A DNA stretch of 64,000 nt from Symsagittifera roscoffensis (taxonomy: Eukaryota > Xenacoelomorpha > Acoela > Convolutidae): NCBI RefSeq assembly GCF_963678635.1, contig NC_087069.1, forward strand, positions 48,682,222-48,746,221. Direction: 5' to 3'. A program made the translations under genes and the position numbers. Of the stretch, positions 30,741-42,295 are shown piece by piece. Within the stretch, counting starts at the first letter, position 1. Every line of letters begins with the position of its first letter. Under the pieces are notes generated by a model. The model saw only the letters and a program-made list of their open reading frames with translations, did not search any database and had not been told where the DNA came from.

Positions 30741-31090
30741 CATATACAAAACAGTCCCATACAAATCAGTCCAATACAAAATAATCCAAAAAATCATATA
30801 ATAGAGTAAAAAACAATCCAATACAAAACAGCCCAATACAAAACAATCCGGTTTAAGGTCGCCGTTCGCGGCGATAACCGGCTCTAAATTTCGTATTAAG
30901 TCCTACCCTCTGTTGGCAAGCTCGCAACACGTTGGCGCGACTGCGGCAGTCACTATTGTGTTCATTATGTTTGTAGAACAAAGGACAATTCTCGGCCTGC
31001 CGGGCTTGTTAAAACAATTGTTACTTGGGACTGTTTTTTCGTTCATTATCATTCTTTTCCGGACTGTTTTGTATTGGACTGTTTTGTACA
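30741..31090. repeat. Foldback element with ACAGTCC(A)ATACAAA arms
   Basis: The left arm has about six imperfect copies of ATACAAAACAGTCC (30,744-30,850); the right arm has the complement GGACTGTTTTGTATTGGACT (31,061-31,090). The middle includes GC-rich palindromic sequence (GCCGTTCGCGGCG near 30,861). It is a small inverted-repeat element or hairpin locus with no coding region. Confidence 0.5.
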
Positions 31091-31137
31091 GATACAAAAA
31101 CTTGAACAGTCTTCCGAAATCAAACTTTTCCTCCTCT

Positions 31138-32765
31138 GAGGACCCGTTTCGAGGTCCCAGACTCATGTCCAGACTTTAAAGGTCACGCCACATCCGGATT
31201 CAGACCCAAATTGCATGGTCGCGCCGAGATTTTGAGTCTGGAAAGTCTGGAGATGAGTCACTCCGTGGGCCGCGAAAGTCTGGACATACCAAAATTTGGT
31301 CGCGACAGTCTGTACATGGGTCGCGAGAGCCTGTGTGTAGAATTTTGCGAACCATTTCTAGACTTTCGCGACCAAATTTCGGTATGTCCAGACTTTTGCA
31401 ACCCTTGTCCAGACTTTCGCGACCAAATTTTGGTATGTTCAGACTTTCGCGATCTATGTCCAGACTTTCGCGACCAAATTTTGGTTTGTCTAGACTTTTT
31501 TGGTCTGAAAAGTTGCGCCGTCTCCACCTTGCTCTGGAAAGTCGCGCCGCCTCCGCCTTGGTTGCGAGGAAAGATTTCTTGGTTGCGCCGTCTCCGCGAT
31601 GGTCTGGAAAGAAGCGCCCTCTCCGCCTTGGTCTGAAAAGTCGAAACGTCTCCACCTTGGTCTGGAAAGTGGCACCATATCCACCTCAGTCGCGAGGAAT
31701 ATTATCTTGGTCGCGTCGTCTCCACCTCGGTCTGAAAAATCGCGCCGCCTCCGTCTTGGCCCGGAAATTCATGCTGTCTTTACTGTGGTCTGGAAAGTCG
31801 CACCGTACCCTTCTCAGTCGCGAGGAATATAATCTTTATCGCGCCACCTCCGTTTCGATCTGAAAATAGCGCCGTTTCCGTCTCGGTCTCAAAATTCGAG
31901 CCGTCTCCGCTTTGATCTGGAAAGTCGCGTCGTCTCCGCCTAGGTCAAGAGGAATTTTTTCTTGGTCGTGCCATCTCCGCCTCGGTCCCGAAAGTCGCGC
32001 CGTCACCGCATTGTTCTGCAAAGTCGCGCCGTATGCACTGTGGTCTGGGCTGTTTCCACTCTGATTGCTAAAATCGCACCGCATCCATCACGGTCGCAAA
32101 GAGTTGTTTCTTAGTCGCGCCGTTTTCGCCCCGGTCTGGAAAGTCTTGCCGTCTCCGCCTTGGTCTGAAAAGTCGCGCCGTTTCCGCAAGGGTCTGGAAA
32201 GTCGGGCCGTCTCCACTCTGAACACGAAAGTTAAGCCGCTTCCAATACGGTTGCAACGAAATGGTTATTGGTCGCGCCGTCTCCACCTCGGTCGCGAAAG
32301 TATTGAGAGTGCACTTTTATGCTCGCGCTGGCCAAGCCGGTCGCACCATTGCCTTTGGAGTCGCGCCGTTTCCTGAGTCGCGCCGTATCCACCTTGGTCG
32401 TTAAAGTCGCGTCGTCTCCACCTCGATCGAGAAAGCCCCGAAAAATTTGTTTGAAGTCGCGCCGTCTCCATCTTGGTCTGGAAAGTCGCGCCGTCTCCAT
32501 CTAGTTCTTGAAAGCCTCGGTCGCAAAAATCGCGGCTTAGTTTTTCGGTCGCGAAAATCTGGAAATGGCAACTCTTGGTCGCGACATACCAAATATGAGT
32601 CGCGATGTTTTGGTCGCGCCACCTCCGCTCATGTTGCGATAGTCGCGTCGGATCATCATGGTCGCCAAAATCTGGACATGCCTAACTTTGGTCTGGAAAG
32701 TCTGGACATGCCAAAACTTTGCGCGAAAGTCTGGACATGAGTCTGGGACCTCGACCCGGGGAGTT
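31138..32765. repeat. CpG-rich satellite enclosed by perfect 28-base inverted repeats
   Basis: Perfect inverted repeats lie at 31,150-31,177 (CGAGGTCCCAGACTCATG...) and 32,726-32,753. Outside them the 16-base AAACTTTTCCTCCTCT occurs directly at 31,122 and 32,766, like a long target-site duplication. Between them are degenerate tandem units of about 30-40 bases built from GTCGCGCCGTCTCCACC, TTGGTCTGGAAA and, near both ends, GAAAGTCTGGACAT. The block is far richer in CG dinucleotides than its surroundings. Open frames of 60-176 codons on both strands are by-products of the repeats and are not called genes. Confidence 0.75.
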
Positions 32766-32781
32766 AAACTTTTCCTCCTCT

Positions 32782-33234
32782 CAGAACATAATTCTGAGAG
32801 GAAAATGAATTGGGCTTTCAGGTACTTCAAAAGACTGTTGGGCTTGCAGTCACATCATATCTCCTTGCGTCATTCTGTGATCAAGTATTCCCACACAAAG
32901 GTTCTCTACAAAAAATGCATCATATTCTGTAGCACCAATATATACTAATACACGTCCCATTTGCGTAATAGACAATCTTCGATAAATGCCGAATAAAACT
33001 CAATAGGGTTGATCGCCATGTTTGAAAATGCAAGGTTCAGATTTTTCCGACATTCGTATTAATTATGCGTATATAGTTATTCGTATTCTTTTTTGTAAAA
33101 TATTGCTTTTTTGGATCAATTACCACTTTTAAGATCTGAATCATTATAAAGCTGATGAAGATATTTCTGCAGGAAAAATTTTTTTCCTTATGGCCACATA
33201 ACGAGGCCAAACTTTGTTTTTGTGAACAATAAGC
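32782..33234. other. Gene-free stretch
   Basis: No supported coding region or repeat. Confidence 0.45.
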
Positions 33235-33345
33235 ATTTTCCGCAGCAAAGACGCTCCCTATGTTCTTCTTTTGTTCTTTCGTTTTCTTTGATCTTTCCCA
33301 CAAAATTTTAACATGTTTACAGACTTTTCTCTGTTAAAATACTCG
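33235..33345 (-). repeat. Interspersed repeat family R1, copy 3 (partial)
   Basis: Matches the copy at 27.3 kb through AAGACGCTCC, TTTTGTTCTTTC, CACAAAATTTTAA and TTTACAGACTT with scattered mismatches. Confidence 0.55.
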
Positions 33346-33621
33346 TCTGTGATTGGTCAATTTTTAGACTTGGTTATTTAGAACCAAAAAACTCTACATG
33401 AAACTGTAACTGCTATATTCGAGAAAGGAGTGAAACAATTTTGACTTATGATTTTTAACTTTTTAAATGATATCAAAAAATGCGGTTAAACAACGATTGT
33501 TGATTTTGACTTAAACCAATTTCATGGAAAAAAATTATAAGGAATTTTTTTTGTTTTTAAACATCGAGACGTTCTATTTTAATAGGTTATGGGCGATTGA
33601 AGCTTCCAAGCACCAAAAATA

Positions 33622-34689
33622 TTGATGGTTTCCGAACAAAAGAAACTGCTCATTTTCAATGGAAAACCGAAAATTTTCCTTTGGTGTGAACGTTTCCTAG
33701 CTTATATTGAAGATCAAAACCTAAATGTAGAATCTGAAAGAGTTAGCGAAGCCAGCAGAGATGCTGTTCAGAGGAAGTTGTGTCAGGAAATCATTATTCA
33801 CCTCAAGGATGCTACTTTGCAGATGATCATTGCTCAGAATAACATGAATGGATTCAAAATATGTAAATACTTGCAAAAGACATTTGGACAGATTCGAACA
33901 AGCCAAATTATTGTGCTTTGGCAAGAGTTTCTGGAGCTCAAGAAAAACGGTGAATCGGTGATAGAATTTCTAAACAAAGTGGATAACATTGTTTTCAAAC
34001 TACATTCTGCCGATGAAAAGATCAGCCACAACCTGAAAATTGCCCTAGTTCTGAAAACATTGTCACAAGAACACGATTCATTCACAGCTGAAAAACAGTT
34101 CCAGCATATATCGTATCTACAATTGAAAGAGCGACTGATTGAACGATCACTTGGGGGGATCTCAAACAAACAAGATACGAGTTCTACGTCGATTGCGGCT
34201 CAAGCGATTCAAAGAACTGGCCGAGGACGATAAATTGGAGGAACTGGACAAAGAATCAAGAAAACCTTGTACCATGCAAAGTGTGGATGTAACAACACCA
34301 CTGCTGACAGATGCTATGAAAAGCAGCATGTAAACAAGCAAAATTTGAGCAACCGTCAAGAAAGATTCTCTGGGTTTAAACTAACTGCAACTTCAAATGG
34401 GTCGATGATTATTGTGATAGACTGTGGATGCAGGAATTATATCACTCCAGACAAATCATTGTTCAGGACGCTTTCTAGGCTGGAACAGTACGGAAGTGCA
34501 ATGTTTATTACTAATGGGGATGGGACGCAACAGCAAGTACATGGTGTTGGAGAAGTTTGCCTCACATTCTACGATCGTAATAAAGCTAAGTACATGTTTA
34601 ATCTCCAGCGCATTGTATTTACCGAGCTTCAATTATTATTTGATATCAGTTTCACTTCTATTCAAGCAAGGAAATACAGTGACTTTTAA
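33622..34689 (+). pseudogene. Ty1/Copia relic: Gag (UBN2-like), zinc knuckle and protease
   Basis: The first 203 codons match the UBN2-type gag domain of Copia elements: FNGKPKIFLWCERFLAYIE at the start, AWLVL-type helices, LWQEFLELKKNGESVIEFL and the LKIALVLKTLSQEHDSF region. A TAA at 34,231 interrupts it, but the same frame continues with a damaged zinc knuckle (KCGCNN...DRCYEK) and the protease region, where the usual active-site DSG is DCG (IVIDCGCRNYITPDKSLF). The Ser to Cys change and the stop show decay. No start of the element or LTR is recognised upstream. Confidence 0.75.
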
Positions 34690-34773
34690 CCAAAATCCGC
34701 TTATACGTGTGGGACAACAAAAAGCTTATTTTATTTAAAAAGATGATCTTTTTTGGTTTAAACATAGTCGGCA

Positions 34774-35770
34774 TTGTCTACTTCTAAGTGGCATGGAAGG
34801 TTTTCACATGCAAATTGTGAAACATTGAAGAAAACTGCAAATCAAGCAGTAAATGAGATGTTTTTTTTTCTGGTTCATTCGCAACCGATAATTTTATTAC
34901 GTGTTCAGAATCTAAGATATCTACGTCCCAGATATCCAAAAACCCTCAAGTTAGGACAATACGAGTTTTTGAACTAGTCAACAGTGACGCTTGTGGACCT
35001 TTTCCGGAATCATTGCATGGAAACAAATATGCAACCTCTTTTTTGACGATTTTTCAAGATATGCATTAGTATTTTTTATGGCCTCTAAAGGCGATTCGTT
35101 AGCAAAACTACAAGTTTCTCTTAATATGGTGGTCCAACCATGTAATGAAACTGATTTTACACTCAGGTCAGATAACGGCGTGGGGAAAAATTTTACCCAA
35201 ATTTCAAAATTTTTGCAAGAATAACAGCATTGCACAGCAATTTACGAGTCCTTATTCTCCTCATCAAAATGGTTTAGCCGAGCGCGAACAGTTTTTAACA
35301 ATGCACGGACTATTTTATTGTCGTCAAGGTAACCAGAGTCTTCTTGGGTAAGGGCAGTTGATACCGTAGTATACACAAGAAATCGTTTACTAACATCTGG
35401 TATTAATGATGATAAAACACCCAAGAAATGTTTTTTGGAAAGCAACCCAGTGTTCATCATTTAAAAAATTTTTTGGTTGCTTATGTGTATCAAAAATTTA
35501 AACCCACCAGCGCAAGCTATTATTCTAAGGCAAAAAGGCAGTTTTTACTGGTTATGACTGTTCAAATCCTGCATATATTATATATGATTTTGCGAAAAAG
35601 AAATTTTATCGCTCTCGGAATGTGACGTTTCACGAAAACAATTCCCAGGTCTAGATAACGGATCAAGGCCTGCTAATGTTTTGCCTTTTCCGGGCAATGA
35701 TCCAGTGGGGGTTGTCACAGATTCAGTGGGGGTCAATAATGCACAAACAAGTGCAACTGATGCAAATTGA
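34774..35770 (+). pseudogene. Ty1/Copia relic: pre-integrase and integrase core
   Basis: KWHGRFSHANCETLKKTA is the GAG-pre-integrase motif, including the His of the zinc site. The integrase core follows in shifting frames: ACGPFPESLHGNKYATSF, FFDDFSRYALVFFM, LRSDNGVG (catalytic Asp) and SPYSPHQNGLAERE (catalytic Glu). At least three frame changes and several stops occur. Weak similarity extends to about 35,770, and no reverse transcriptase follows, so the element is 3' truncated. Copia order (integrase before RT) agrees with what is seen. Confidence 0.75.
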
Positions 35771-35772
35771 TG

Positions 35773-36290
35773 AATAATATATTCTATGCGAGCTTGGTTT
35801 TTAGGCGAAATAATTTTGTGCAGCCGGAATTTTTTGTTGGATATTCACAATACTTTTTATACGGGCTCAATTTCTAATTACAAATTGGGTTTTTTAAATA
35901 AATGAATGAGTTAATATGAAGATCATTTCCGAACCGAAGAATGATTTCGATTGGTGAATTATTTGTTTATTCGGGTATTTTCAATCAAAGAGTGAGTTAA
36001 TAGGATGATAATTGATATACGGGCTCAACTTCTATTTAACCAAATAAAATTTTTGGGTAATGTGAGAAGGCGAAACAATTTGTTTTAGCTAAGATAAAAC
36101 TTAATTTCCACAAATGAATGAATTAAATTGTTGAACAATATATTATAGGCGGAGTCGATTTTATTGCGAAATTGATCTGGGCAGCCAAACTTGTTTTTTA
36201 TTGTGGCGGGTATTCACAAGTATCTTTTTTTGCTTAGTCTCAACTGCTTAGACGGGCTCAGATTCTTTTTACAAACCAAATAATTTTTCC
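35773..36290. repeat. Degenerate long-period repeat
   Basis: Two or three related stretches share ATATATT..A..GCG, GGGCAGCC or TGCAGCCGG, GGTATTCACAA and TACGGGCTCA: 35,773-35,890, a short middle copy near 36,013 and 36,140-36,290. Spacing is irregular. It abuts the end of the Copia relic and could be an old LTR or satellite. Confidence 0.4.
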
Positions 36291-37550
36291 TCATCATTTT
36301 TTCGACTTGAAATAATTTTCAATTTTACAATTTTTTTCAACTAAATTGATCAACTTTTGCTAGTTTTTGTTGCTTATTGTGATTTGTTTTGAGTCAGGAA
36401 AGATTTCATTAAAAAGCTGGCGTTTTTTGATTAATTTTTTTCCATCGAGGTTGATATATGAAAAAATAAAAAAACCGACTGTTTTCTAGCAGTGACCTCT
36501 GTTATAAGAAAAATTTTGCACTTCAACTTCTAGATGTTCTCACTGGAGGCCACAAAGTTCACTTGGGGAGGGGGCGATTCCCTGATTGATTAATTAGACC
36601 GAGGTACTTCTTTTATATCAAAATTTTGGTGTTTTTAGTCATTTTTCATCTTTTTTAATAGTTTCATGCTCAACAAGACATGTAACAAATCTGGAAGAAT
36701 TTTTCGAAAGAAGAAAGTGTTGAAGAAAGTTAATTCGAAATTTTGAAATTTTTGATTTTTGTCCAAGAAAAATAAATTTCAGATCTAAATATTGTTAATT
36801 CTTATCTAGAATCTGAAATAACGAAGTTCAGATCTGAAAGGTACCTTATATAAAAAAATAAAGAATTTCAGATCTTGTATTGAAAATTGGGTACGGGTTC
36901 TTCCCGACATGGATTTGACCCATTTGGTCAATAGCTGTGGCGTTGAATACCATATTATAAATAAACACTCATGATATTGACAAGGAATCAGACTGGCTAG
37001 GGGAGATTGGCCTCCGGGCAATGATAGTGCCCTAATATGAGTTCCCCTCTCCTGTACCCAAAAGAGCATTTAATGAGATAGAGTTCAGTTTCAGTTGGAT
37101 CTCTTTGAGGTAGGTAGCTTAGATGTTCAGGGTTCGAGATTTCAAGCGTAGATGTCCATAAAAGGCTTTCAGTTTGATAGCAGTGTTCCTTTGACTGTTT
37201 TTGAGAATGACTGAGTGACGACCGCACATGGTTAACTTTCGCAATTGCCTGTTCTCTAATTCTGGCGTGGATTTTCTACCCTCTTTGAGTGACGAGGTAT
37301 TCTTGCATTTTCTGCAAAGCGATTGCCAACGCATAATTTTTCAAAACTCTTTGACCTAGCGGTCTTAATTAATTTAGGAAAAACTATCGAACCGATCATC
37401 CCAGACTGTTTGCTGCAATCTTTAAGTGAGAGGTATAATCATCTCCTCTTACCGCAGTGCTCTGTGATATCTAGCCCCACTCAGTGTTTCTAAGCGTCAC
37501 TCAACTTCTACGCTCGTACAAAAACCTTTAAAAGGGCTCTCACTATACTG
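36291..37550. other. No clear gene; more GC-rich island at 36.85-37.45 kb
   Basis: The - strand of 36,806-37,334 is open in overlapping pieces of 71-87 codons and has a less AT-rich, protein-like composition (for example SLCRKCKN). AGATCTGAAA-type words repeat three times near 36,780-36,875. It might be a decayed coding region, but I cannot name it. Confidence 0.3.
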
Positions 37551-38660
37551 CCGGGTTGACCTCCATAGACCGAAAATGCTAATCATACAATTTCATACAC
37601 TTAGTCTATAGAAAAATTCTAGCCATACAAATTTCAAACATTTTTGCAAAATGAGTTCAATCGAATTTCAAAGGTATTTTATAGTTGTCTTGGTATCGAA
37701 ATTGTTATCTCTTCATAAAAAAGGGGAAAAAATGGTATGAAAAAAAAAATGCTAATCATACAATTTCCATATATGGAAATTGTATGATTAGCAATTAAAA
37801 AAAATTGTGAAAAAAAGCTTTGAACAATCAATTCAACTGCTGGCAAAACATTTAAGCGTTTTTTGGGCTGCTACAACTGAAAACTTTGACTTTTTTTTGT
37901 TTTCTGAAAAAAAACACTGGTCATACAATTTCCATATATGGAAATTGTTTGACTAGCATTTTTTTGAAGGCGACGACAAAAATTCTTCAAACTAATTTTG
38001 AATTTTCCCCAAAAAAGTTTTTTGTGTTTTTTTTCAATCGCAAACTAATTTTCGTATTCAAACGAGCATTTTTTGAAAAAAAAATTGCATGCAAAATTTA
38101 ATTTTTTGTGTGTATAACGTAGTCGTGGATATACTAATATTGGATTTTTGTTCCTTTTCTGTTAATAACTTTTTTCAAAAACGCTTAAAACTCCTCTTTC
38201 TTTTGTATGACATGTTTTTGTATGCCTTGAGCAATGTCTGTTAGTTTAAAAATTCATATTTTAGAAATAATCATCTTTGAAAATTATTGCCAAAATTTAA
38301 AAGTTCGTTACTTTTGTTATATTATTTGCGTGAGACAGAAGTAACAAATATCAAACTGTGTCCAATGCATTTTTAATGCAAAACTGCCAAACCTTTGGTT
38401 ACTACGTTTGAGTAATCAAGGTTTATGTCTTTTGTGTTCATTTACGAACACAACCAAAAAATTTTGAGAAAATAAAATATAAAAAATCAAAATTTTTGGT
38501 TTATGGAAAAATGCTAGTCATGCAATTTCCATATATGAAAAAATACTAATCATAGACCTTCCATGCAATTTTCTGTACGTATGGATTTGTATGGAAAGTG
38601 TATAACTAACATTTTTCCATATATGGAAATTGTATGACTAGTATTTTTGGTCATCCCGGG
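37551..38660. repeat. MITE-like element with perfect 42-base internal palindrome
   Basis: Ends: CCGGGTTGACC...GAAAATGCTAATCATACAATTTC on the left; on the right, the complement of CCCGGGATGACCAAAAATACTAGTCATACAATTTC. Inside, 37,751-37,792 is a perfect palindrome centred on CCATATATGG, and near-copies occur at 37,918-37,957 and 38,513-38,645. Each can fold into a hairpin. CCATATATGG is also a perfect CArG-box-like sequence. No coding region; non-autonomous DNA transposon is the likeliest explanation. Confidence 0.65.
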
Positions 38661-39087
38661 CTGAAAGTCTCCAACTTCTCTTCAATGTCGTTTAATTTGA
38701 GCACGACAGCATGTCTTCTATCGAGAAATTTGTAACGCAAATACAATGCTAATATATACGTATTTAAGTGTCAGTTACTGATCAATTGAGTTTTATTGTG
38801 CAAAACTTTTTGCATCTTAGGTCAATTTTTTTATTTCTCCGTTTATTTGATGAAGCTTTCCTTACCCTATAAAACAAACATTTAATAGTTTGCCCGGCTT
38901 TTTTGATCAATTAAGCAAACGATAAAGAGAGTAAAAACTACGCGAGTAAAAACTTTGTTAGTTTACATAATACTTTTAATCGATAAGCAACAGTTTTTAT
39001 TAATTCTCAGATTTGTTCACATCTCGACACTGCGTGTCTCAATTTGCTAAACAACTTTTGTCGAGGCAAAATTAATTGTTGTTTATC

Positions 39088-41075
39088 TACACTAGGGGAC
39101 AAAATTAAGTGCAAAAAACACTATTTTCTGCTCAAAAATGCCTGTTTCCAATGACGATTTACTTTAACATTATGAAGACACTAAGAGAAATATTTATCAA
39201 AGCTATCATCTGTGAATTTGTTAAAATTGTTAAAATTTAGTTTTAAGGATTTAACAACTGTTTTTTTTCCGGTCTCAAAATGCCAGAATTCATCACGTGC
39301 ACTAAGTTCTTCAAAGCAAATGAAGTTAGATGAAACAGTTGAGTTTTTTGAAGTTGCCGCATTCAACCATGCAAATTTATCGCTTAGAAGGTTCCAAATG
39401 CATGAACATCTTTTTACTCCGCTATTTTGAGAAAGAGTTCTCTCCGATACAAAACTTTGTGCAGGTAATAGAAATTGAAAGTTTCAGGCCGGGAAAAACT
39501 GGTCCTAGAAAACAGGAAGGTTGAAAACTTTTTAGAGGGCAGCTATAATAATTTGCTGTTTGGTTCAGGGAAAAATTTAGCCTAATTGCCCATGATTGTT
39601 GACTTTAATTTTCCTTAAAACAGGCGAAATCTTAGAACAACATCTGAACTTGCACTTAATGTTTCAAGTCGTGTACAAAACATGCTGAACGTGTTTACAA
39701 CAATTAACAAAATTTTTCACGGTTTCATTTTTTTTAAAGTCTTGTTCTCAGTGATGATTTCGGACAATATTCACTGCGAATTTAAACTAAATTTGTACAT
39801 AGGCCTAGAATAAATTATTCATTTCCACCCTAGATTAGATTTTTCACCTTTAATTTCAAAAACATGTCAGTTTTTCTGGGTCTAAAGTTGTAAGTTTTCA
39901 CCATAAGAACTATGTTTTTAAAACGCATGAAATTGTGAGAAAAAACAGCACAGAAATTTGTAAGGATGACAAAGATAAAAATGTTTCATTGCTGAGAATA
40001 TTTCACGCACGGTGAACAGATTTTTTCTATTTATTTGAGAAAGATTTTACTTAGGTCTGATCATTTGATCTAGGTCTATGTAAAAACTGAATTGAAACTT
40101 GCTCAAGTGAATGTTGTTCAAAATCATCCTTAAAAACAAGCAGTTTTACGAAAAAGCAGTTTCACTTCTACAACATAATATTTTAAGATGCAAAAAAGCT
40201 AGTAGTGCTACAAAAATTGATGATGTATATAAAAAGTAGTTGATATCATCTGCTCATACTCTATTAAAAAACTTCAGTAAGTGTTACTTAAAAAAAAGTT
40301 CAGTGCTACTCAAGTTTTTTGCTGTCTAAAATGCCTGTTTTCAAGGATGATTTTGGACAATATTCACTGGGATTTTCAACAAAACTTCCGATAGGGCCCA
40401 GATAAAACAACAAAAGTCATCATTCGTAAGGTTATTAGAATTTGGTATCAAGGACTTTCTAGTTATTCCGAATCAGCGGATAAAAAATGCATGCTATGTG
40501 AACCATTTTCAGCAATAAAAATGAGTTCTTCAGCGTGAAAGTTTTAATAAAATTAGCAAGTTCTAACATTTTCACGCATCTCGAAAAACTTAGTGGAGAT
40601 GTCCCCTGGTAAGTCCTTGAGACTGAAAACTTCTTCGCTGTTACCTCTTGTCATTTTCGGTAAAACGGGGCAAAAACAACAGAAGAAAATAAATTTTTGA
40701 ATTTAGGTTAGAATTTGACCACGAGCGTACTGCTTTTGATAAGTTGCGTTTCCAAAAAGCCCTTGAGTTTTCAGTTTTTTCTCATTTACACTATAGTTAA
40801 GAAAAGTAAACGTACACTAGTGGACAAAGTGACAAAGTTAACAACAAGTTCAAGTTATTTCTCTAAAATGCCTGTTTTCAAAACTGATTTTGGACAAGGT
40901 TCACTGGTAGTTTCAACAAAACTTTCAAGTAGAACAATACCAAATGATCAGAGCTACCATCTGCCACACTATCAAATTTCGTCTTTCAAGACTTTATGAT
41001 AACTTCAAGGTAACTTTATGATAACTTTATGACTTTATGACTTTTTATGATAATTTTATGACTCTATGGTAACTC
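39088..41075. repeat. Cluster of degenerate direct repeats (AAAATGCCTGTTTTCAA family)
   Basis: AAATGCCTGTTTxCAAxGAxGATTT with GGACAATATTCACTG recurs near 39,135, 39,745 (partial), 40,330 and 40,867. ACACTAGxGGACAAA precedes the first and last of these (39,090 and 40,812), which also share a following TATCA-rich stretch. The copies are diverged. The block ends in short TAACTTTATGA repeats (41,000-41,070). No coding region supported. Confidence 0.55.
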
Positions 41076-41629
41076 AAAACATCTGTGCCGCCTAATTATT
41101 GAAAAGGTTTGACATGTTTAACTGATCCGTTTTCATTACAAATCTTTGAATTATTTAATCATATCTCTCTATTCGAACATGTTTTCATAAGTTGCAAAGT
41201 TTTATGTTAAGAAATGCGTTGTAGCTTTTCTTAGTTTTCACTGACTATCTTTGAATAATTAAAAAAAATCTCTTCGAACAGCTGCAATAAAAAGTGAACG
41301 GAAATAAAAAAACCCTATGTTTCGTCACCAAAAGCTGTTTAGATTTTTTTTGATCAAATCTTTGATTAATTAATCGAAAGGTTGTTCCGCAAAATTGCAT
41401 GAAAAACTGAAGATTGAATGAATGACAACACTTGAAGTTACCTAGAAAAATAATTTTTTGAACTGCTCGCTTTTCAGTCTGTCTTTCAATAATTTAACAA
41501 AAATTTAATCGCAAACCGGTGAAAATTTAATAGAAGATTCATACCTTTTCAGCTATTAAAATAAACACAGGTTTTTTCACTCTCAATTTCTTCCAAATTA
41601 GCACAAAATTTTAAAAAATCAAAACTAAT

Positions 41630-42295
41630 ATGTATTTTTGTGCAGAAGTCAAAAGTTTGCTCCTGTTATTCTTAGCATCTGTTTCTTCTTGTCAACAGCA
41701 CCTTGTAAGGCGTTTCGCAACTTTTCGAACTCTTCCTGGATTTCTCCTATCAACTAAGTTTATGTTCAAGCAGATAAGAAAAGTCAATCAGATTCATTGC
41801 GTCAAAAAATGCCTTCTTGACAAAAAATGCTTAAGTTTGGCCTACGGAAATTTGTTATGCTTTTTGTACTCAACTGACCCAAGAGCCCTACTAGATGAAA
41901 AACAGCTAATCAAAACAAACAAATCTTCCATGAGGATGTGTATTATATCAAAAGATTTTGAGATGCCGTGTTTTGTGGGCAAAATACCAGCCCAATTTCA
42001 TTCGGACCTGGAAAAATGTGGGTTTGAGGAGAAAAATGCTGATTCAAATTGCATTGCATGGTCAGACTGGAAATTGGTTTCTGAAACTTTCTGCGATGGG
42101 GGAGCAAACTTCATTCGGTGGAGAACTCGTGATCGAAACTGCAGGCAGCCTCTGTTCGGCGGCAGAACTTGGGACTGCTATGAGAGATTGGAAAAAATTC
42201 CATTGTTGCTGGACCACTATACAACAACTTTCGATGAAGCAACTGGTTTTTGCAATCAACAAGAAAGGAAAAAGTTGTTCACAGGTTCGCTATAA
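41630..42295 (+). CDS. Secreted PAN/apple plus thrombospondin type 1-like protein
   Basis: A 221-codon frame from an ATG with a signal peptide (LLLLFLASVSS, cleavage near residue 20). Residues about 30-105 resemble a PAN/apple module: an aromatic first strand, then Cys57, Cys61, Cys67, Cys77 and Cys104 in the usual spacing of a helix pinned by disulfides. Residues about 141-183 resemble a thrombospondin type 1 repeat: CIAWSDW, then Cys155, a Gly/Arg-rich RWRTRDRNC (Cys171) and Cys183. Such proteins act outside the cell in adhesion or carbohydrate/protein binding. No intron is needed. The TSP1 repeat is short of Cys, and an alternative frame runs on past the stop, so the true 3' end may be spliced. 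Confidence 0.6.
   Translation: MYFCAEVKSLLLLFLASVSSCQQHLVRRFATFRTLPGFLLSTKFMFKQIRKVNQIHCVKKCLLDKKCLSLAYGNLLCFLYSTDPRALLDEKQLIKTNKSSMRMCIISKDFEMPCFVGKIPAQFHSDLEKCGFEEKNADSNCIAWSDWKLVSETFCDGGANFIRWRTRDRNCRQPLFGGRTWDCYERLEKIPLLLDHYTTTFDEATGFCNQQERKKLFTGSL

Noticed and set aside
31200-32504. Overlapping open frames of 60-176 codons on both strands, Arg-rich
   Set aside because: They follow the tandem satellite units in every frame; length comes from CG-rich repeats lacking stops, not from coding selection.
37119-37150. A tRNA-like GGTTCGAG box as evidence of a SINE
   Set aside because: No matching A box or cloverleaf could be found around it.
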